The notes below the pieces were generated by a model, which worked only from the letters and a program-made list of their open reading frames with translations, did no database searches and was not told the DNA's origin. Positions 42,101 to 64,000 of a stretch of 64,000 nt of DNA are shown one piece after another (the stretch's first letter is position 1; every line of letters begins with the position of its first letter). Source of the DNA: Streptomyces nojiriensis (GTDB lineage Bacteria; Actinomycetota; Actinomycetes; Streptomycetales; Streptomycetaceae). Location of the stretch: the NCBI RefSeq assembly GCF_017639205.1, contig NZ_CP071139.1, positions 7,873,501 through 7,937,500 on the forward strand. Reading direction: 5' to 3'. Position numbers and translations under genes: made by a program.

Positions 42101-44183
42101 CGAGCGGTTCACGGTGGCCCCGGAAGGCGCGCACGACGCGCTGTTCCGGCTCGACTGGGTCCGTACGCCGGTGCCGGCCCGGCCGGCCGCCACGACCCTG
42201 GTGGTCATCGGCGACGCCGACGGTGGCGACGCCGCCGGTCAGTCGCTCCTCGCCGCCGCCCTCGAGGGCGCGGGCGTCCCCGTCGCGAAGTACGAGGACC
42301 TCGCCGCGCTCGACGAGGCCGTCACGGCCGGCCGGCAGCCGGTGCCCGGCACCGTGGTCGTGCCGTTCATGACGGCCACCGGCACCCCGGCCGAGCAGGC
42401 CGGCGCCCTCCTCGCGCAGGAGGTACGCGACGTGACGCACCGGGCGCTCGCGGCCGTGCAGGGCTGGCTGGACAACGGCCGGTTCGCCGGCGCGCGCCTC
42501 GCCCTCGTCACCAGGGGTGCCGTGGCCGCCCACACCGACGCCGAGGCCGGCGACCTCGCCCACGCCCCGGTGTGGGGCCTGCTGCGAGCCGCGCAGACCG
42601 AGCACCCCGACCGGTTCGTCCTCGTCGACCTCGATGACGCGGACCTCTCCGGCCGGGCCCTCGCGGGCGCCCTCGCGACGGACGAACCCGAACTGGCCGT
42701 ACGGGGCGGGGCGCTGTACGCACCCCGTCTCGCCCGGGTCGGTGCCCAGGCGCCGGCCGACGGCGACGCGGTGTCCCGTATCGACACGCGCGGCACCGTC
42801 CTGGTCACCGGGGCCGGCGGCGGACTCGCCGGTCTCCTCGCCCGCCACCTGGTCGCCGAACACGGGGTACGGCACCTGCTGCTCACGGGCCGCAGGGGCG
42901 CCGACACCGACACCGCCGCCGAACTCACCGAACAGCTGGGCGCGCTGGGTGCCCAGGTCACGTGGGCGGCGTGCGACGTCGCCGACCGGGACGCGCTGGC
43001 CGCGCTGCTGGCCTCCGTACCGGCCGAGCGTCCGCTGACGGCGGTCGTGCACACAGCGGCCGTTCTGGACGACGGCGTCGTCGACCTGCTCACCCCCGAG
43101 CGGGTGGACCGGGTCATGCGGCCCAAGGTCGACGGGGCGCTCCACCTGCACGAGCTGACGCGTCACCTCGACCTGTCGGCGTTCGTCCTCTTCTCCGCCG
43201 CCGCCGGTACCCTCGGCGGCGCGGGTCAGGCCAACTACGCGGCGGCGAACGTCTTCCTCGACGCCCTCGCCCGGCACCGCCGGGCCCACGGTCTCACCGC
43301 GCTGTCCCTGGTGTGGGGCATGTGGGCCGAGGAACGCGGCATGGCGGGTCGGCTCACCGAGGCGGAGCGGGCACGCGCCGCGCGCGGCGGTGTCGCACCG
43401 CTGTCGGCGCGGGAGGGCCTGGCGCTCTTCGACCTGGCCCTGGCGGCGGACGACGAGCCGGTCCTGCTGCCGGTCGGGATCGACCTGCCGACCCTGCGGG
43501 CCCGGGCCGCGGACGGCGGGATCCTGCCGATGTTCCGCGGTCTGGTCCGGACCCCGGTACGGCATCGGCGGCCGGCGGCCACGGCACCCGGCGCGCACCG
43601 TGCCGAGGAGGCCACCGCGGCCACCGGGGCGGGCGAGCTGACACTGGCGCAGCGGCTGGCCGAGCTGTCGGCCGCCGAACGGGAGCGGACCGTACTGAAC
43701 CTGGTACGGGGCCAGGTGGCCGCCGTCCTCGGGTACAAGTCGGCGGAACACGTCGGCGAGGAGCAGGCGTTCAAGGAGCTGGGCTTCGACTCGCTGACCG
43801 CGGTCGAACTGCGCAACCGGCTCGGCGCGGCCGCCGGGCTCCGGCTGCCGGCCACCCTCGTGTACGACTACCCGAACCCGGCCGCCCTCGCCCGGCAGCT
43901 GCTGAGCGAGGTCGCCCCCGAGGGCACGGGCGGGCGCAAGCTCTCCGTACTGGAGGAACTCGACCGCCTGGAAAGCACCTTCGCCTCGCTCGACCCGACG
44001 GAACTGTCCGACGCGGCCGGCGACGACGCGGCCCACGCACGCGTCGCGGTGCGTCTCCAGACCCTGCTGGCGCAGTGGAACGACGCCCGTCGGACGGAAG
44101 GCGACAGCGCGGCCGACGCGATCGAGGACGCGAGCGACGACGAACTGTTCGCCCTCATCGACAAGAAGTTCGGCCAGGGCTGA
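24126..44183 (+). CDS. Modular type I polyketide synthase subunit C (four modules, C1-C4)
   Basis: A tetramodular synthase of 6685 residues (6686 if it starts at GTG 24123). It opens with a docking coiled coil of a different sequence class from those of B, D and E (KVVEALRASLKETERLRRRN). Domains: C1 KS 24228-25510, AT 25828-26690, DH 26895-27725, KR 27760-29215, ACP 29310-29545; C2 KS 29631-30915, AT 31250-32130, KR 32330-33850, ACP 33935-34165; C3 KS 34206-35490, AT 35815-36690, KR 36870-38235, ACP 38345-38575; C4 KS 38625-39905, AT 40210-41080, DH 41283-42100, KR 42135-43560, ACP 43680-43910. The C-terminal tail (43920-44180) contains RLQTLLAQWND and ends DDELFALIDKKFG. All four ATs are malonyl-type and all four KRs carry LDD (B-type). 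C3 lacks the usual AT-KR spacer and C4 has a divergent DH. A perfect hairpin follows the stop. Confidence 0.97.
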   Translation: MTTPNEKVVEALRASLKETERLRRRNQELTDASREPIAIVGMSCRFPGGISSPEDLWKLVESGGDAISGFPADRGWDVESLYDPDPDHPGTTYARHGGFLYEAPEFDASFFGISPREALAMDPQQRLLLETTWEVFERAGIDPATLRGSRAGVFVGASANAYGAGSDELPDGVEGHLLTGTASSVVSGRLAYVFGLEGPAATVDTACSSSSVALHMAVQALRQGECSLALAAGVTVLAGPEVFVEFSRQRGLSADGRCKSFAEAADGTGWSEGVGVLLVERLSDARRNGHRVLAVVRGSAVNQDGASNGLTAPNGPAQQRVIRQALESARLTPADVDAVEAHGTGTTLGDPIEAQALLATYGQDRPADRPLWLGSLKSNLGHTQNTAGIAGIIKMVMAMRHGVLPKTLHVDRPTSHVDWSAGAVSLLTEQRAWPQTGRPYRAGVSAFGVSGTNVHTIIEQAPEADRAPERTDGDAGPEPKVVPWLLSAKGQDALREQAERLLAHAGEHPGLSPVDVGRSLAVGRTAFEDRAAVVAADREGLLAGLAALAAGDAPAGVVKGSPAGGKTAFLFTGQGSQRLGMGRELYEAFPVFAAALDAVCERFDLELPLKDVLFGDDAALLDETRFTQPALFAVEVALFRLLESWGVKPDFLSGHSIGEIAAAHVAGVFSLDDACTLVAARGRLMQALPSGGVMIAVQASEDEILPLLTDRVSIAAVNGPRSVVIAGDEDAATAIVAAFSDRKSKRLTVSHAFHSPHMDGMLEDFREVVAGLTYDSPRIPVVSNLTGALVSDEMGSADFWVRHVREAVRFLDGVRALEAAGVTTYVELGPDGVLSALAQDCVAQDAVFVPALRKGRPEAESLVTALARAHAHGIRVDWQAFFSAADAQRVDDLPTYAFQRQRYWIEPGTRAGDVGAAGLDEAAHPLLGATVALADSEGFVFTALLSPTTHPWLVDHQVMGSVLLPGTAFVDLAIWAGDQVGCDVVEELTLEAPLILPERGGVQLQMYVSAPDADGTGRRAFGLSSRPKDSAADEPWTRHAGGVLAHAPASAPPRFAPVQWPPAGAEPLATDGLYADLAEVGMGYGPAFRGLTAAWRQGDSVYAEVALPEESAAAARDFGLHPALLDAALHTLGLGVLGGTEGEGRLPFAWSGVTLHATGADALRVRLTPRGTDGVRLEIADSTGGPVATVDSLVLRAVSAEQVQAARTAYHESVFRTEWTALPAAADAPGTPADGRWAALGTTAPAALLPAALLPTADAIPGYADLAELAAAVEAGAPVPEAVFVGFGQATTAADANADADGPATPELSAEAVHRATHQALALARTWLGDEPFTGDRFAGTRLVVLTRGAVAAGADAGTVCDPVHAAVRGLLRSAQSEHPDRLLLIDTDGAEDSVRALPAALAAGEPQLAVRAGTLHALRLARVARETPDQPSAAGPGPAYAPESTVLITGAGGLLGGLIAHRLVAEHGVRHLLLVGRRGGSTPEAQRLGAELAAEGASVTWAACDVADRDALAAVLAAIPAEHPLGAVIHTAGVLDDGVITSLTPERLSAVLRPKADAAVNLHELTRDLDLSAFVLFSSIGGAFGGAGQGNYAAANVFLDALAQHRRSLGLPATSLAWALWADGAGMAGSLTDADISRMTRGGLPPLTSAEGLDLFDLAHRIDEAAPVLMRVDLAGLRPQAQAGTLSPLLRGLVRVPSRRHAGGAAAASGASGLRQRLAGLPAAEQDRTLLDLVRKQVAAALGYPGAAAVEPGRSFKELGFDSLTAVELRNLLGEATGRRLPATLVFDYPTATALAQYLREELVGDLAADAGADAGRGDLPARRPAAANARAVDDDDPIAVVAMSCRFPGGITSPEDLWRLLAEGRDGITAFPADRGWDLDTLYSDDPDREGTSYVREGGFLHEAADFDAAFFGISPREALAMDPQQRLLLETTWETFERAGIDPTGLRGSRTGVFIGSNAQDYLQLWLNDGDGLEGHLGTGNAASVVSGRISYSFGLEGPAVTLDTACSSSLVTLHLAAQSLRRGECAMALAGAVTIMSTPGAFTEFSRQRGLASDGRIKAFAAAADGTIWSEGVGLLLLERLSDARRNGHPVLAVVRGTAVNQDGASNGLTAPNGPSQQRVIREALADAGLTAGDVDAVEAHGTGTRLGDPIEAQALLATYGQDRPADQPLLLGSVKSNIGHTQAVAGVAGVIKMVMAMRHGVLPQTLHIDEPTPYVDWSAGDIELLTEQRAWPETGRPRRAGISSFGYSGTNAHAVIEQAPQHTSEPTPATPAGPGLPVLPWLVSGRTPSALRAQAERLHPAAADALAESGTRGALDLGISLATHRAALEHRAVLIGAPSDGETLLGRLAALAAGEQVPGLVRGAVSGGGLAFLFTGQGSQRLGMGRELYDAFPVFAAALDAVCEHFDSQLELPLKDVLFGDDAAVLDRTEYTQPALFAVEVALFRLVESWGLRPDFVSGHSIGEIAAAHVAGVFSLEDACALVAARGRLMQALPSGGVMIAVQASEDEVLPLLTDRVSIAAINGPRSVVIAGDEDAAVAIAESFSDRKSKRLTVSHAFHSPHMDGMLEDFRRVVQGLSFEAPRIQVVSNLTGSVVSDEMGSAEFWVRHVREAVRFLDGVRALEAAGVTTFVELGPDGVLSALAQDCLTGDADVAFVPVLRAGRGEPETVVTALAQAHVRGVEVDWSVFFAGTGAERVDLPTYAFQRQRYWPETILSGAVVAAAPAVDAVDSRFWDAVERGDLTSLASELEVDGDARFSDLVPALSAWRRQGQEQSEIDGWRYRVSWKPLTDAVGAGARLSGLWLVVVPSDGVDDAVVVGALAGRGAEVRRVVVEADVDRAALAGLLSGAGSVAGVVSLLALDEAAGVVATAGLVQALGDVGVEAPLWCLTRGAVSVGRSDRLSSAVQAQTWGLGRVAALEVPGRWGGLVDLPEVWDERAMSRLVGVLASAGEDQVAVRSSGVFGRRLVRAASGGTDSWAPSGTVLVTGGTGALGGRVARWLAGAGAERLVMTSRRGLDAPGAAELVAELSGLGVEVSVVACDASDRDALRALLEAEADTLTAVVHTAGILDDGVLDALTPDRFESVLRAKATSALNLHELTVELGIELSAFVLFSSMSGTIGAAGQANYAAANAYLDALAEQRRAAGLAATSIAWGPWAEGGMAADEALEARMRRGGVPPMNADLAITALRQAVGSDDAALTIVDFDWAKFVPGFTAVRADRLLTDLPEAEAVIRASEPTGARTERSGSSLAAHLRSMSDSDREPFLLDLVRTQVAEVLGHSGAQDVEPGRAFREIGFDSLTAVELRNRLGAATELRLPATLVYDYPTPAALAANLLSELLGAQVEVTGPVATAIDDDPIAIVAMSCRFPGGVRNPEDLWQLLATGSDAISDLPLDRGWDLDALYDADPSAQGTSYARQGGFLYDAADFDADFFGISPREALAMDPQQRLLLETSWEAFERAGIDPETLRGSQAGVFVGTNGQDYLSVLLEEPEGLEGHLGTGNAASVVSGRLSYVFGLEGPAVTIDTACSSSLVALHWAIQALRNGECSLALAGGVTVMSTPGTFIEFSRQRGLAADGRIKAFAAAADGTGWGEGVGMLLVERLSDARRNGHPVLAVVRGSAINQDGASNGLTAPNGPSQQRVIRQALASAGLSAAEVDAVEAHGTGTTLGDPIEAQALLATYGQDRAAEQPLLLGSIKSNIGHTQAAAGVAGVIKMVLAMQHGVLPQSLHIDEPSPQVDWEAGDVALLTEQRAWPETGRPRRAGVSSFGFSGTNAHTIIEQAPLSQAEEEPEDAGSVDPGLRPLPLVISAKSDAGLRAQADSLRERLLSDPALRPADVGRTLATGRSAFGERAAVVAADREGLLAGLAALAAGDASAGVVKGSPAGGKTAFLFTGQGSQRLAMGRELYEAHPVFAAALDAVCARFDLELSLKDVLFGDDAAALDRTEYTQPALFAVEVALFRLVESWGLRPDFLSGHSIGEIAAAHVAGVFSLDDACTLVAARGRLMQALPAGGAMIALQASEDEVLPLLTDRVSLAAVNGPQAVVIAGDEDAAVAIAESFADRKSKRLTVSHAFHSPHMDGMLDAFREVVEGLSFGAPRIPVVSNLTGALVTGEMASAEFWVRHVREAVRFLDGIRALEGAGVTTYVELGPDGVLSALGQECLSVGGAAFAPVVRKGRPETETAMAALAQSHVRGIHVDWQAVYGTGAVRVDLPTYAFQRRRYWPETALVRRGDVITRSDIDGWRYQVSWKPLTVSGGTLGGEWVVVAGEDESLAAGVVDALAGGGAEVRLVVVEPGTDRAALAGLLSGAGAVAGVVSLLALDESAGVVATAGLVQALGDAGVEAPLWCLTRGAVSVGRSDRLVSAVQAQVWGLGRVAALEIPGRWGGLVDLPEVWDERAMSRLVGVLGGAGEDQVAVRSSGVFGRRLVRATGGAASTSWTPSGTVLVTGGTGALGGRVARWLAGAGAERLVLTSRRGADAPGAAELVAELSGLGVEVSVVACDASDRDALRVLLEAEADTLTAVVHTAGILDDGVLDALTPDRFESVLRAKATSALNLHELTVELGIELSAFVLFSSMTGTIGTAGQANYAAANAYLDALAEQRRAAGLAATSIAWGPWAEGGMAADEALDARMRRGGVPPMNAESAIEALHRALGANDTAVTVVDVDWGRFAPGFTAVRPSSLLAELPEARNALAPRAGDGDEGRTGDRTPDGRHSLVQRLAGLSAAERDRALLDLVRKEVAAVLGHAGAESVGAGRAFKELGFDSLTAVELRNRLGAATGLRLPATLIYDYPTSADLAEHLLGELLGTEAEVAALAPVARAVDDDPIAIVAMSCRFPGGVRTPEDLWQLLATGGDAIGEFPADRGWDAESLFGPRSEQDTSYAREGGFLYDVAQFDPGFFGISPREALAMDPQQRLLLETSWEAFERAGIDPSSMRGTQAGVFVGTNGQDYLSLVLNSADGGDGFMSTGNSASVVSGRLSYVFGLEGPAVTVDTACSASLVALHLAVQALRSGECSIALAGGVTVMSTPGAFVEFSRQGGLAADGRIKAFAAAADGTGWGEGVGMLLVERLSDARRNGHPVLAVVRGSAINQDGASNGLTAPNGPSQQRVIRQALASAGLSAAEVDAVEAHGTGTRLGDPIEAQALLATYGQERPGDQPLLLGSIKSNIGHTQAAAGVAGVIKMVLAMQHGVLPQTLHVNEPTPHVDWTAGDIALLTEQRAWPETGRPRRAGISSFGVSGTNAHTILEQAPEVPEAVEAASPAPWPWILSGRTEAALRDQAVRLLAHLAGDGEPRPVDVGHSLATGRALLDHRAVLVAGEREEYREALTALAAGDSAAAVTRGVAGAEQQVAFLFTGQGSQRLGMGRELYDAHPVFADALDGICAHMDAHLELPLKQVLFDVEAELLDRTGYTQPALFAVEVALFRLVESWGLRPDFLSGHSIGEIAAAHVAGVFSLEDACTLVAARGRLMQELPSGGVMIAVQASEEEILPLLTDRVSIAAVNGPLSVVVAGDEDAAAAVAAAFPDRKSKRLTVSHAFHSPHMDGMLADFRKVAEGITYGSPRIPVVSNLTGVLVTDEMGSADFWVRHVRDAVRFLDGIRALEAAGVTTYVELGPDGVLSALAQDCVTADATFVPLLRKGRAEAETLVTALGRAHVHGVTVDWSAFYSGSGARRVDLPTYAFQHERYWVDSFVAPEDAASLGVEPAGHPLLGAAVELPDTGGFLFTGRLSRRTHPWLADHVVADSVVVPGAAFVELALRAGDEAGCGQVRELALEAPLVLPEDGAVQLRLTVGGADDDGRRSVQVHSRPEATDGDAPDGAAWSRHATGFLTATGETAAADATGPWPPTGAEEVSTEAVYDRLTAAGLHHGPALKTLTRVWVRGDEVFAQARLSGEPHAPTGGFALHPALLDTAVQALAAVGAAGREPLTWHGVRLHAAGADALRLRITPDGTDTVSVELADEQGAPVASVEALVTRHIDVERFTVAPEGAHDALFRLDWVRTPVPARPAATTLVVIGDADGGDAAGQSLLAAALEGAGVPVAKYEDLAALDEAVTAGRQPVPGTVVVPFMTATGTPAEQAGALLAQEVRDVTHRALAAVQGWLDNGRFAGARLALVTRGAVAAHTDAEAGDLAHAPVWGLLRAAQTEHPDRFVLVDLDDADLSGRALAGALATDEPELAVRGGALYAPRLARVGAQAPADGDAVSRIDTRGTVLVTGAGGGLAGLLARHLVAEHGVRHLLLTGRRGADTDTAAELTEQLGALGAQVTWAACDVADRDALAALLASVPAERPLTAVVHTAAVLDDGVVDLLTPERVDRVMRPKVDGALHLHELTRHLDLSAFVLFSAAAGTLGGAGQANYAAANVFLDALARHRRAHGLTALSLVWGMWAEERGMAGRLTEAERARAARGGVAPLSAREGLALFDLALAADDEPVLLPVGIDLPTLRARAADGGILPMFRGLVRTPVRHRRPAATAPGAHRAEEATAATGAGELTLAQRLAELSAAERERTVLNLVRGQVAAVLGYKSAEHVGEEQAFKELGFDSLTAVELRNRLGAAAGLRLPATLVYDYPNPAALARQLLSEVAPEGTGGRKLSVLEELDRLESTFASLDPTELSDAAGDDAAHARVAVRLQTLLAQWNDARRTEGDSAADAIEDASDDELFALIDKKFGQG
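24228..29550 (+). other. PKS module C1 KS-AT-DH-KR-ACP: malonyl extender, trans alkene
   Basis: KS Cys is at 24744-24746, in TACSSSS rather than the usual TACSSSL. The AT is malonyl-type. The DH is intact: HQVMGSVLLP with His 26991-26993, GYGPAFRGL, and HPALLDAALH. The KR has TGAGGLLG, LDD 28731-28739 and Tyr 28902-28904 (B-type). ACP Ser is at 29415-29417. Expected outcome is an isolated trans alkene, because the flanking modules B2 and C2 leave hydroxyls. Confidence 0.92.
29631..34170 (+). other. PKS module C2 KS-AT-KR-ACP: malonyl extender, beta-hydroxyl (B-type KR)
   Basis: KS Cys is at 30153-30155 (TACSSSLVTL). The AT is malonyl-type. A normal dimerization-element-like spacer is present (FWDAVERGDLTSLA). 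KR LDD is at 33348-33356 and Tyr at 33525-33527. ACP Ser is at 34038-34040. KR segment 33301-33492 is identical base for base to 37696-37887 in C3. Confidence 0.93.
33301..33492 (+). repeat. 192-bp identical KR tract, copy 1 (module C2)
   Basis: Identical by eye to 37696-37887. It spans the LDD loop to the strand carrying the catalytic Ser. The A2 KR (about 7918-8111) is close but not identical. Confidence 0.88.
34206..38583 (+). other. PKS module C3 KS-AT-KR-ACP, lacking the AT-KR spacer element: beta-hydroxyl
   Basis: KS Cys is at 34728-34730. The AT is malonyl-type. Between the end of the AT linker (YW) and the start of the KR (WRY) there are only 19 residues (near 36830-36880), against 69 in C2. 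The missing part contains the FWxxVExxDLxxLA element present in all other DH-less modules here. The KR core is intact: LDD at 37743-37751, Tyr 37920-37922. ACP Ser is at 38451-38453. Confidence 0.92.
37696..37887 (+). repeat. 192-bp identical KR tract, copy 2 (module C3)
   Basis: Second copy of 33301-33492. Identity at synonymous positions shows recent homogenization of neighbouring KRs. Confidence 0.88.
38625..43910 (+). other. PKS module C4 KS-AT-DH(divergent)-KR-ACP
   Basis: KS Cys is at 39144-39146 (TACSASL). The AT is malonyl-type. The DH keeps the catalytic His (41379-41381) and the LLDTA aspartate. However, the first motif has Asp for Gly (HVVADSVVVP, codon 41391-41393), and the YGPxFQGL motif has become HHGPALKTL (about 41763-41789), losing the Tyr and Phe. 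The KR is complete and B-type (LDD 43065-43073, Tyr 43236-43238). ACP Ser is at 43791-43793. Outcome is a hydroxyl if the DH is dead, or an enone precursor if it works; I lean towards hydroxyl. Confidence 0.88.
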
Positions 44184-44199
44184 ACCCCAGCCACCCCCA

Positions 44200-44237
44200 G
44201 GCCGTACCGCCGGAACCCCTGTTCCGGCGGTACGGCC
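44200..44237 (+). terminator. Perfect 17-bp hairpin after gene C
   Basis: GGCCGTACCGCCGGAAC (44200-44216) is perfectly complementary to 44221-44237, with a 4-nt CCCT loop, starting 17 nt after the stop of C. It is GC-rich and lacks a proper U-run, as is common for Streptomyces terminators. It may end or attenuate the A-B-C transcript before D. Confidence 0.75.
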
Positions 44238-44270
44238 ACGGGCTTCCCGAATTTCCTCAAATATCCTCGG

Positions 44271-44310
44271 GTCCCCCTGACTCCCCTGAACTCCCCTGAA
44301 TTCTTTTGAG
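44271..44310 (+). repeat. 10-bp tandem direct repeats upstream of gene D
   Basis: Consecutive 10-mers read GTCCCCCTGA, CTCCCCTGAA, CTCCCCTGAA and TTCTTTTGAG: two exact copies flanked by degenerate ones. They are spaced one helical turn apart, 40 nt before the start codon of D. They could be a binding array or simple slippage; no known operator was recognised. Confidence 0.5.
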
Positions 44311-44336
44311 TCCTCCACGGTCTCGATCACGCGAAT

Positions 44337-44342
44337 AGGTGA
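44337..44342 (+). promoter_or_regulatory. Ribosome-binding site of gene D (AGGTGA)
   Basis: AGGTGA lies 7 nt before GTG at 44350. It supports that GTG as the start of the docking segment MANEAKLREYLKK. Confidence 0.75.
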
Positions 44343-44349
44343 AGCGCCA

Positions 44350-49329
<4,980 letters not shown>

Positions 49330-49386
49330 CGGCTTGCCGATTATTGGTGAAGATGGCCCGCGCCCCCTGATTAATTGACCGGGGGT

Positions 49387-49436
49387 TAACTGCCCCCTAT
49401 GCACTCCTCCACCCAGGGGTGTGTAGGGGGCAGTTA
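49387..49436 (+). terminator. Long hairpin between genes D and E
   Basis: TAACTGCCCCCTA (49387-49399) pairs perfectly over 13 bp with 49424-49436. Pairing continues inward by about nine more pairs, three of them G-U, to a 6-nt loop CCACCC. There is no T-run after it. The 3' arm overlaps a G-quadruplex motif and the 5' C-run can alternatively pair with GGGGG at 49381-49385, so mutually exclusive folds are possible. A terminator of the D transcript is the simplest reading; a regulatory 5' leader of E is the alternative. Confidence 0.7.
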
Positions 49437-49449
49437 GGGGTTGTAGGGG
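49416..49449 (+). promoter_or_regulatory. Putative G-quadruplex motif (four runs of at least 4 G) upstream of gene E
   Basis: On the + strand, G runs lie at 49416-49419 (4), 49426-49430 (5), 49437-49440 (4) and 49446-49449 (4), separated by loops of 6, 6 and 5 nt. This satisfies the canonical four-tetrad pattern and, if transcribed, would be present in the RNA. It lies 136 nt before the start codon of E and overlaps the 3' arm of the D-E hairpin. Folding and function are untested. Confidence 0.5.
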
Positions 49450-49584
49450 AGATTGAACCGGAATTAGCCTGCCACCGAGCAGTCGCTTCCCTCGACAACG
49501 TGAAGCGGCCGCATTTCCGATGTCATTCTCGGCTCTGCACTCAGTTTTCTGATGCCGTCTGCTGCAAATGGGTGGTTGCGTTAA

Positions 49585-64000
<14,416 letters not shown>

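Larger units (their letters stand above)
49330..49584. other. 255-nt non-coding gap between genes D and E
   Basis: This is the longest gap in the window. It is visibly less GC-biased than the genes in its second half (49451-49584, with A/T-rich pieces such as TCAGTTTTCTG). It contains the D-E hairpin and the G-run array. A weak Streptomyces-like promoter candidate, TTGACC (49375-49380) followed after 17 nt by TATGCA (49398-49403), sits at the base of the hairpin but is too poor to call. The Shine-Dalgarno for E is weak: GGGTGG at 49570-49575, 9 nt before ATG 49585. Confidence 0.6.

Noticed and set aside
44271..44310. CRISPR-like array or transposon end in the 10-bp repeats before D
   Set aside because: Units are too short, abut directly without spacers, and there is no transposase or inverted terminal repeat nearby.
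49375..49403. TTGACC-17 nt-TATGCA as a promoter for gene E
   Set aside because: The -10 half is poor and buried in the hairpin stem; without a mapped transcription start I do not call it.

Overview
The window is one continuous piece of a giant modular (type I, cis-AT) polyketide synthase locus on the + strand. Very high G+C, C/G-ending codons, GTG starts, AGGAGG-type ribosome sites and the domain grammar all point to an actinomycete, most likely Streptomyces. No RNA genes, mobile elements, CRISPR arrays or non-PKS genes are visible. Coding density is close to complete; the longest non-coding gap is 255 nt.

Five synthase genes follow one another. A (1-13712, 5' end outside the window) carries the end of one module plus two whole modules. 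B (13803-24101) carries two, C (24126-44183) four, D (44350-49329) one, and E (49585 to the window end, 3' end outside) two complete modules and a third cut in its ketoreductase. That gives 13 modules: A1 [KS]-AT-DH-KR-ACP; A2 KS-AT-KR-ACP; A3 KS-AT-KR-ACP; B1 KS-AT-DH(degenerate)-KR-ACP; B2 KS-AT-KR-ACP; C1 KS-AT-DH-KR-ACP; C2 KS-AT-KR-ACP; C3 KS-AT-KR-ACP; C4 KS-AT-DH(divergent)-KR-ACP; D KS-AT-KR(inactive)-ACP; E1 KS-AT-KR-ACP; E2 KS-AT-DH-KR-ACP; E3 KS-AT-DH-KR. There is no enoylreductase, loading module or thioesterase in view. Coiled-coil N-terminal and helical C-terminal docking segments on the subunits support the transfer order A-B-C-D-E.

Twelve ATs carry malonyl-CoA signatures (GHSIGE, HAFH). 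Only the AT of D has methylmalonyl signatures (GHSQGE, YASH), and the KR of that same module has Gln in place of the catalytic Tyr. The window therefore predicts a long, almost unbranched 1,3-polyol chain with isolated trans alkenes, a single methyl branch beside an unreduced ketone, one further hydroxyl, and then the start of a conjugated polyene (E2, E3 and onward). If the DHs of B1 and C4 are inactive, as their motifs suggest, this order matches my recollection of the C5-C31 portion of tetrafibricin / neotetrafibricin-type linear polyene-polyol acids. That identification is inference and was not checked against any database.

The genes are strongly mosaic. A 752-bp tract is shared between A1 and A3 with six mismatches, a 192-bp KR tract is identical between C2 and C3, and the methylmalonyl AT of D sits in a block of very different third-codon-position use. 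Two intergenic gaps hold strong secondary structures: a perfect 17-bp terminator-like hairpin after C, and a long hairpin overlapping a four-run G-quadruplex motif before E.
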